This document shows positions 61,331 through 64,000 of a stretch of DNA of 64,000 nt, in pieces (position 1 is the stretch's first letter; the number at the start of each line of letters is the position of its first letter). Both the position numbers and the translations under genes were made by a program. The stretch is from Halichondria panicea (lineage: Eukaryota > Porifera > Demospongiae > Suberitida > Halichondriidae), in contig NC_087381.1 of NCBI RefSeq assembly GCF_963675165.1, forward strand, positions 4,775,378 to 4,839,377, read 5' to 3'. Under the pieces are notes generated by a model, which saw only the letters and a program-made list of their open reading frames with translations, was not told the DNA's origin and searched no databases.

Positions 61331-63436
61331 ATATAAATATTTCCCACCTACTACACTTTTGCCATGTAGTCTAGTGGGGTTTAACTGTCATAAATTGGCA
61401 CCTCAGGGCTACAAGGGAAAATATGGCTCATAAATTGGCACCTCAAGCCATAGATAATAGAGCACAGAAAGGGATTGGAAACGTAATGATATTCATAGCA
61501 TTCTTGGTTCAGATGCGTGTCTCCATCACGTGACCAATTAATAGAGTTACATGACAGGTGGCAATGGTTTAATATTCCTATGGCAAGCAGCAAGCTAGTC
61601 TCCAGGCGCAGGCTAGGCAGAAACAGTCACTGGTAGTACTGCAGCAAGTGAGCTTGATTACCAATATTTGTGGAAAAAAATTGTGGCAGTGCTTGCTCAG
61701 GGCCAGGGAGACTTAAATCTCAAACTGTGATCGATGTTTCAAGGTGCAGCTCAGGAGTTGGCCAAGATTGAAATAAATGAGAAGAACACCATTACTACTT
61801 TGTTCGATGTATGACGGCACTAATAAATATCTAGACTGGATGTCAGCAAGAGATGGAACCTGTGAACAATAGCAATAACAAAATTGTTACCATTAAGTTT
61901 ACCTTTTCTGATACGGAATCATTGTGATCATTGTGTATGTGTGCACTGTTGGGCTGGTTTTGAGCCTTCAAGACCCTAGTCGGTGCCTTTCAGCATTATT
62001 ACATTTAATTTACCAAACGTAAACTGTCTATGTTCCATCAGTATTACCTACACATACATACGTACATGTACATGCAGGACATTTTAATGTTGTGATCTCT
62101 CAGAGTATTTATATGTTAATCTTTATTAACCATGCATTTCTACAACCACTTCTTAGCAAATGAGACTCCTTAACACTTGTTCTTAATCATTTGCAAGGTC
62201 AGGAAAACTCCACACAGCAACCAATGATTCTGCACTGATTTACTGTTACAACTGGTCCTTAAACATGTATTTGGACTAATCAACAGGACAGTGCAACACA
62301 GTGCTGTCAAATGAACCTACTCTTGTTTCTAAAAATGTGCAGAAAACTTCAATAAAGTTCTAAAAACTCCACAAGTATATTGTAACACTTTGACTCTCTA
62401 CTAACCTTTCTTCATAGAGGTTTTCCTGCAGAAAACAAAGATTTAACACTGGTATAGCACACATAAGATGATTGAGGGGGTGGCTACACAGTTTTGTGGT
62501 CTAAAGCAGATTCATAGCCATCCAATTGTCAAAAGAGTAGAATAGTAAACAAACAATTAACACTTGTAACCGCGAGACACGCATATGAACAGCTGCAAGA
62601 TGTCACTACGTGGGTTGTATACTGGGTCATGTGAACGTTTCCAATCCCTGTCTCTATTATCTATGCTCAAGCATATGCAGTAAAAATAAATTAATGGTGT
62701 TTTCAATGAAAATGTCTTGCATGAGAAACAAAATGTCATAAATGAAAACATAGAGACAGAGGGTGTAGTCTGTAGACTAGTTCATCAAAAATTCTGCTGT
62801 GTGCTTGCAGAAGGAGCTGCTTTAGAGACACTCTGGGAGAGGGCTAGGGCTCAGGCTGAGCCTTGCTCACTAGCACTAGTACTGCACGCACTGCACTAGG
62901 CCTGTTCAGCTTCTGTATTTAAATAAAAAGAAGCCAGTTTAGTAATAATATAGGAGTGGCTATTTTAAGCTTACCTTTGCGCTTGCCTACTAGCCTGGCA
63001 TAGCTGAAGAGAGCTGGTCTAGACACCGTCTAGAGCTAGCTGTGTTGTTTCTTCTGGCTGGTTGCTGCGCAGTAAGTGGAGGGAGGGGCTGACTAATTGA
63101 ACAGAGAGGGGGAGTGGCTCTGTACCGTTCGCTTTGAGGGAGGGGCTGGCTGCTCATATTCTGTCTCCAGGCTGCGCAAGGATTTGAGTGTGGACAAGCA
63201 GCCCTGGTACATGGTGTGAACAAGCTATCTTTTCCTAGTTGTCTTGTTTGAATAGTGTTGCTATGTGGTAGTCATGCAGCTTGATGCATAGCAACCAGTC
63301 AGCCAATCAGATGGGACATATATCAATTAATGCACAGTGCCTCGGGGTTTATGACAGTAAATCACACCTCCCCCTCGGGCTTACGCCCTCGTAGTCGGGA
63401 GGTTTACTGTCATAAACCCCTCTACACTGTACATTA
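61331..63436. mobile_element. 2.1-kb insertion absent from the copy at the window start
   Basis: Relative to 375-400 at the window start, this copy has extra sequence. Its ends include GTCATAAATTGGCACCTCA on the left and a palindrome at 63345-63424 (GGGGTTTATGACAGTAAA and inverse) on the right. It contains the TIR element 61449-62665. A frame at 62717-62899 and one at 62990-63223 have no domain. Confidence 0.55.
61449..62665. mobile_element. Non-autonomous TIR element, GGGATTGG family, 7-bp target duplication
   Basis: The left end CATAGATAATAGAGCACAG and inverse right end ending CTATTATCTATG both run into GGGATTGGAAACG. A 7-bp direct repeat CTCAAGC flanks it (61442-61448 and 62666-62672). 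It is 1217 bp long and has no transposase. Confidence 0.88.
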
Positions 63437-64000
63437 ACTAATACTTATACTCACAAAAACGTGAAAAATTGCTAGGATTGGCCGGGGGGAAACATCAAAG
63501 AAACAAAAAAGAGGTCATTGCCAACAGTATAGCTCCAATCCGTTAAAACGTCATTAAAATTTTTTCGCTAGTTGTTTTTTTGTGGTTTTCCCAGCCAATC
63601 GTAGCATTGCATGGGGATGTTCATTTCCCTATACATGCCGCATATAATTAGTACCGTACCCTCGCGAAAATAAGCCCATCTTGAATAAATGCTCATCCCC
63701 TCTTTTACTTCGAAGTTCTTGCACAAGGGTATTTCAACACGATTATATGCCCACCCAGAATGAAGAGTTTGAGCATGTGCACAGTAGCTAAATGCCACAT
63801 GTTCATCTATTATGAAGAAAGAAAAATTTTAGTTTAGACTATAAATTATACTCCTTGCTGGACCAAGATCAGACATATAATTTTCTCTGTGCATGTGGAT
63901 CTGTTTGCCCTTGAAGATGTATAATATATATGCAGGGAACAACTATAGCAGGGAATGCATGGGAACAATTAACACAAAGCTGAGAATCACCCAGGCCAAT
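63437..64000. repeat. Near-identical copy of window positions 400-975
   Basis: It includes the GGCCGGG MITE (about 63466-63612) and the start of the CTCGCGAAAATA element from 63651, which runs off the window. With 60959-61330 it shows that the window begins and ends in two copies of one segment. Confidence 0.85.

Overview
The window is AT-rich, intron-dense and heavily repeated DNA from a eukaryote. It is most likely an invertebrate animal, and I would guess a sponge. The reasons are: genes split into short exons with GT/AG introns; an ankyrin-ROC-COR-Death protein (a metazoan-type architecture resembling DAPK without its kinase) made of one-repeat-per-exon ankyrin modules; a Rab11-like GTPase; and BEL/Pao, restriction-endonuclease-type LINE, MULE-like, Crypton-like and many palindromic non-autonomous DNA elements. 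The species assignment is inference. No bacterial-type genes, CRISPR arrays, rRNA genes or convincing tRNA genes were seen.

Layout. 1-3.6 kb: repeats, then one exon of a Rab11-like GTPase (3505-3588). 3.7-20.8 kb: two tandem copies of a block made of a 3-4 kb inverted-repeat element, a MULE-like element and ankyrin exons. The first copy carries a 5.8 kb BEL/Pao retrotransposon (7091-12893) inside its MULE-like element. The second has gained two MITEs and one extra ankyrin exon. 21.3-24.7 kb: the large ROC-COR exon and the C-terminal Death-domain exons. 24.9-36.1 kb: stacked fold-back elements with remnants of a CXXC zinc finger and a Crypton-type tyrosine recombinase. 36.6-41.7 kb: a broken third copy of the ankyrin-ROCO gene, with its ankyrin part on + and its Death part on -, separated by integrase-like and Copia-like fragments. 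42-54 kb: a Rab11-like gene (exons at 45833, 46957, 47321 and 53880) whose third intron holds elements nested three deep, including an RLE-type LINE. 54-64 kb: more fold-back elements, a CACTG-ended element with a 91-bp minisatellite, and a second copy of the sequence that opens the window (60.96-64 kb matches 1-1 kb).

How the genes relate. The ankyrin, ROC-COR and Death exons are all on + with compatible splice phases, so they read as one gene. The Rab11-like exon 5 at 3505-3588 continues in phase from the last Rab exon seen at 54073, yet lies 42 kb upstream of Rab exon 1. Together with the repeated window ends, this suggests that the Rab-to-ROCO region is tandemly duplicated (or assembled as two haplotypes) with a period of about 61 kb. 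The Rab exon also ends in the phase required by the first ankyrin exon, and no other start exon is visible in the 10 kb between them. A Rab-ankyrin-ROC-COR-Death fusion is therefore a speculative but testable possibility.
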